From: Nitrospira sp.
GTDB lineage: Bacteria; Nitrospirota; Nitrospiria; Nitrospirales; Nitrospiraceae
DNA: 5,466 nucleotides
Assembly: GCA_025360665.1 (NCBI GenBank)
Contig: JANYBU010000379.1
Span: forward strand, 1-5,466
Direction: 5' to 3'
The position numbers and the translations under genes are program-made. The notes below the pieces were generated by a model. The model saw nothing but the letters and a program-made list of their open reading frames with translations. It was not told the origin of the DNA and ran no database searches. This document shows, piece by piece, positions 4,003 to 5,466 of the stretch; position 1 is the first letter of the stretch, and every line of letters starts with the position of its first letter.

Positions 4003-5202
4003 ATGGCGAAGGTGCTCGAAGGTCCCGGGATGGGGCTGATGAAGAAATGGGGCATCACGGTCCCCAACTATGTCGTCGTCACCTCGGTTGACGAATTGAC
4101 GAAGCTCGGCCAAGTCAATGAATGGCTCAAGAAATCCAAGTTGGTGGTCAAGGCTCACGAAGCGCTCGGCTCGCGGTTCAAGCTCGGCTTGGTGAAAGTC
4201 GATCTTGATTTCAAAGGGGCAGAAGCGGCAACGAAGGAGATGATCGGTCGACAAGTGGGCAGCATTACAGTCTCGCAAGTGATCGTGTCCGAAATGGTTC
4301 CGCACAAGGAAGAATATTATTGTGCGGTGAAATCCACCCGTGAAGGGACGGACATTCTGGTCGCAAACTGCGGCGGCATTGAAGTCGAATCGAATTGGGA
4401 TCGCGTGAAGCGCCTGGCGTTGGAAATCGGGCAACAGCCATCAGCGGACGCGTTCGAGAAGGTGGCCAAGGATGCGGGCTTCACTGGTCCATTGGCGAAG
4501 AAGATGGCTGATTTTGCGGGCAAGATGTTTACCTGTTTTGACAGCGAAGACGCGCAGTATTTGGAAGTGAACCCTGTGGTCCTGCGCGAGCAAGACAGTG
4601 AACTGATCGCATTGGATGCGGTGACGCTGCTCGATGGCGACGCCAAGTTCCGGCACCCCGATTGGAACTTTGCCTTTGCCGCAGAATTTGGCCGTGCCTA
4701 TTCCGAGCACGAAATGGAAGTCATGGCGGTGGATTCCAAGATCAAGGGCTCGGTCAAATTTATCGAGATCCCAGGCGGGGATACAGCCATGCTTCCAGCC
4801 GGCGGTGGCGCCAGCATCTATTACTCCGATGCGGTCGTCGCACGTGGTGGGAAGTTGGCCAATTACGCCGAATACTCCGGCGATCCACCAGACTGGGCGG
4901 TTGAAGTGCTGACGGATAAGGTCTGCTCGTTGCCCGGGATCAGGAACATCATCGTCGGAGGCGCGATTGCCAATTTCACCGACGTGAAGAAGACGTTCGG
5001 CGGCATCATCAATGGATTCCGCAAGGCGAAGTCCGAGGGCAAGCTCAAGGGCGTCAAGATCTGGGTGCGTCGCGGTGGCCCGCGTGAGAAGGAAGGGCTC
5101 GATGCGATGCGCGCGCTCAAGGACGAAGGGTTCGACATCAACGTCTTTGACCGCCATACGCCGCTCACCGATATCGTCGATAAGGCGCTTCAGGGGAAGT
5201 AA
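4003..5202 (+). CDS. aclB: ATP-citrate lyase, beta (small) subunit
   Basis: 399 aa, the usual length of the small subunit of two-subunit ATP-citrate lyase. With AclA it cleaves citrate using ATP and CoA to acetyl-CoA and oxaloacetate, the reaction that lets the TCA cycle run in reverse for CO2 fixation. The N-terminal 240 residues are an ATP-grasp domain like succinyl-CoA synthetase beta, with KLVVKAHE (47-54), KLGLVKVDLD (60-69) and the metal-binding YLEVNPVV (186-193). The C-terminal part has PAGGGASIYYSD (265-276), NYAEYSGDPP (287-296), IVGGAIANFTD (317-327) and VRRGGP (355-360). These line up with the N-terminal half of animal ACLY (AGGGASVVYSD, SIANFT, FVRRGGP). It is cytoplasmic. The gene has a dedicated promoter and a strong ribosome binding site, ends in tandem TAA codons, and is followed 108 nt later by aclA. 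Succinyl-CoA synthetase SucC is excluded by the C-terminal motifs. Confidence 0.95.
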   Translation: MAKVLEGPGMGLMKKWGITVPNYVVVTSVDELTKLGQVNEWLKKSKLVVKAHEALGSRFKLGLVKVDLDFKGAEAATKEMIGRQVGSITVSQVIVSEMVPHKEEYYCAVKSTREGTDILVANCGGIEVESNWDRVKRLALEIGQQPSADAFEKVAKDAGFTGPLAKKMADFAGKMFTCFDSEDAQYLEVNPVVLREQDSELIALDAVTLLDGDAKFRHPDWNFAFAAEFGRAYSEHEMEVMAVDSKIKGSVKFIEIPGGDTAMLPAGGGASIYYSDAVVARGGKLANYAEYSGDPPDWAVEVLTDKVCSLPGIRNIIVGGAIANFTDVKKTFGGIINGFRKAKSEGKLKGVKIWVRRGGPREKEGLDAMRALKDEGFDINVFDRHTPLTDIVDKALQGK

Positions 5203-5205
5203 TAA

Positions 5206-5286
5206 GTGATGTGTGATGAGTCTGGATGGCCGCCGGAGCCAGCTTCTCGCATCTCTACCCATCACTGATCACTCGTCACCCATCAC
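5206..5286 (+). repeat. Inverted repeat of 7-bp units between aclB and aclA
   Basis: GTGATGTGTGATGAGT (5206-5221) is complementary to ACTCGTCACCCATCAC (5271-5286) at 14 of 16 positions plus one G-U pair. The right side is four 7-bp units of form NNNTCAC (5259-5286: CCATCAC, TGATCAC, TCGTCAC, CCATCAC), the left side two GTGATGN units. A small CTGG/CCAG stem (5222-5225 / 5239-5242) follows the left arm. In the mRNA this would fold into a stem between the two cistrons. It could tune relative expression or be a mobile intergenic repeat; no T tract follows, so it is not a standard terminator. Confidence 0.65.
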
Positions 5287-5300
5287 AGCTTTGGAAAAGG

Positions 5301-5304
5301 GGAG
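5301..5304 (+). promoter_or_regulatory. Ribosome binding site of aclA
   Basis: GGAG within AAAAGGGGAG, six bases before the ATG at 5311. It lies just outside the inverted repeat, so pairing of the repeat would leave it accessible. Confidence 0.65.
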
Positions 5305-5310
5305 ATCCCG

Positions 5311-5466
5311 ATGAGTATCCTGGCGAATAAAGATACCTATGTGGTCATTCAGGGCGGCGTCGCAGGCGTGAACGCCGCGCGCCGGATGGCCGAGTTTTGC
5401 TACCTGATCAAACGCTCGCTGAACGTCCTGGCCTTCGTCTATCCGCCTGACGCCGGCAAGACGAAC
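5311..5466 (+). CDS. aclA: ATP-citrate lyase, alpha (large) subunit, 5' part only
   Basis: The first 52 codons are present and the frame runs off the window end without a stop; the full protein is normally about 600 residues. It begins MSILANKDTYVVIQGG, matching the N-terminus of bacterial AclA as I remember it from Chlorobium, and VNAARRMAEF...VLAFVYPP (residues 20-48) aligns with the start of the C-terminal half of animal ACLY (GMLDFDYVC...AAMVYPF). This is the beginning of the Rossmann-like CoA-binding domain of the succinyl-CoA-synthetase-alpha type. The missing remainder should carry the phospho-histidine loop and the citrate-synthase-like lyase domain. It works with AclB encoded just upstream. 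Start supported by GGAG at 5301-5304. Confidence 0.9.
   Translation, partial: MSILANKDTYVVIQGGVAGVNAARRMAEFCYLIKRSLNVLAFVYPPDAGKTN

Noticed and set aside
4441..5265. Minus-strand frame of 274 codons opposite aclB
   Set aside because: Antisense to a strongly conserved AclB; its composition is what codon bias on the other strand produces.
5259..5286. CRISPR-like array
   Set aside because: The 7-bp units are contiguous with no spacers and far too short for CRISPR repeats.

Overview
The window most likely comes from a Nitrospira-like bacterium (phylum Nitrospirota). The main reason is the right end: a split ATP-citrate lyase pair, aclB followed by aclA, which marks autotrophs fixing CO2 by the reductive TCA cycle. 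The gene order, the protein N-termini and the moderately high GC fit Nitrospira better than Chlorobi or Aquificota, but this is inferred from one locus.

Layout. Positions 1-323 hold no convincing gene; there is an imperfect hairpin at 141-180 and a possible promoter at 220-248. A complete plus-strand gene (324-1211) encodes a DUF429-like, RNase-H-fold protein. Positions 1212-1636 are non-coding. They hold a terminator (1322-1365) and then a 212-bp element bounded by a perfect 21-bp inverted repeat (1379-1399 / 1570-1590), with an internal 13-bp GAA-capped hairpin and a possible pseudoknot. This looks like a structured RNA, and its closest match in my memory is the HEARO / IscB omega-RNA class. 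No iscB, tnpB or other nuclease gene of that type is in the window, so it would be a solitary copy. This is the most interesting object here.

Two small minus-strand genes follow: an acidic 65-aa protein (1637-1834) and a 119-aa protein with two zinc ribbons (1873-2232). A divergent promoter region (2233-2358) separates them from plus-strand genes for a dual-specificity-type phosphatase with an altered signature (2359-2814) and formamidopyrimidine-DNA glycosylase mutM (2950-3789). The phosphatase gene and the 65-aa gene both have a -10 box so close to the ATG that their mRNAs should be leaderless or nearly so.

From 3790 on the window is core metabolism: a sigma70-like promoter (3928-3956), a strong ribosome binding site, complete aclB (4003-5202), a 108-nt spacer with an inverted repeat built from 7-bp units, and the first 52 codons of aclA (5311 to the window end). 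AclB supplies the ATP-grasp and citryl-phosphate-forming half and AclA the CoA-ligase/lyase half of the enzyme that splits citrate into acetyl-CoA and oxaloacetate.
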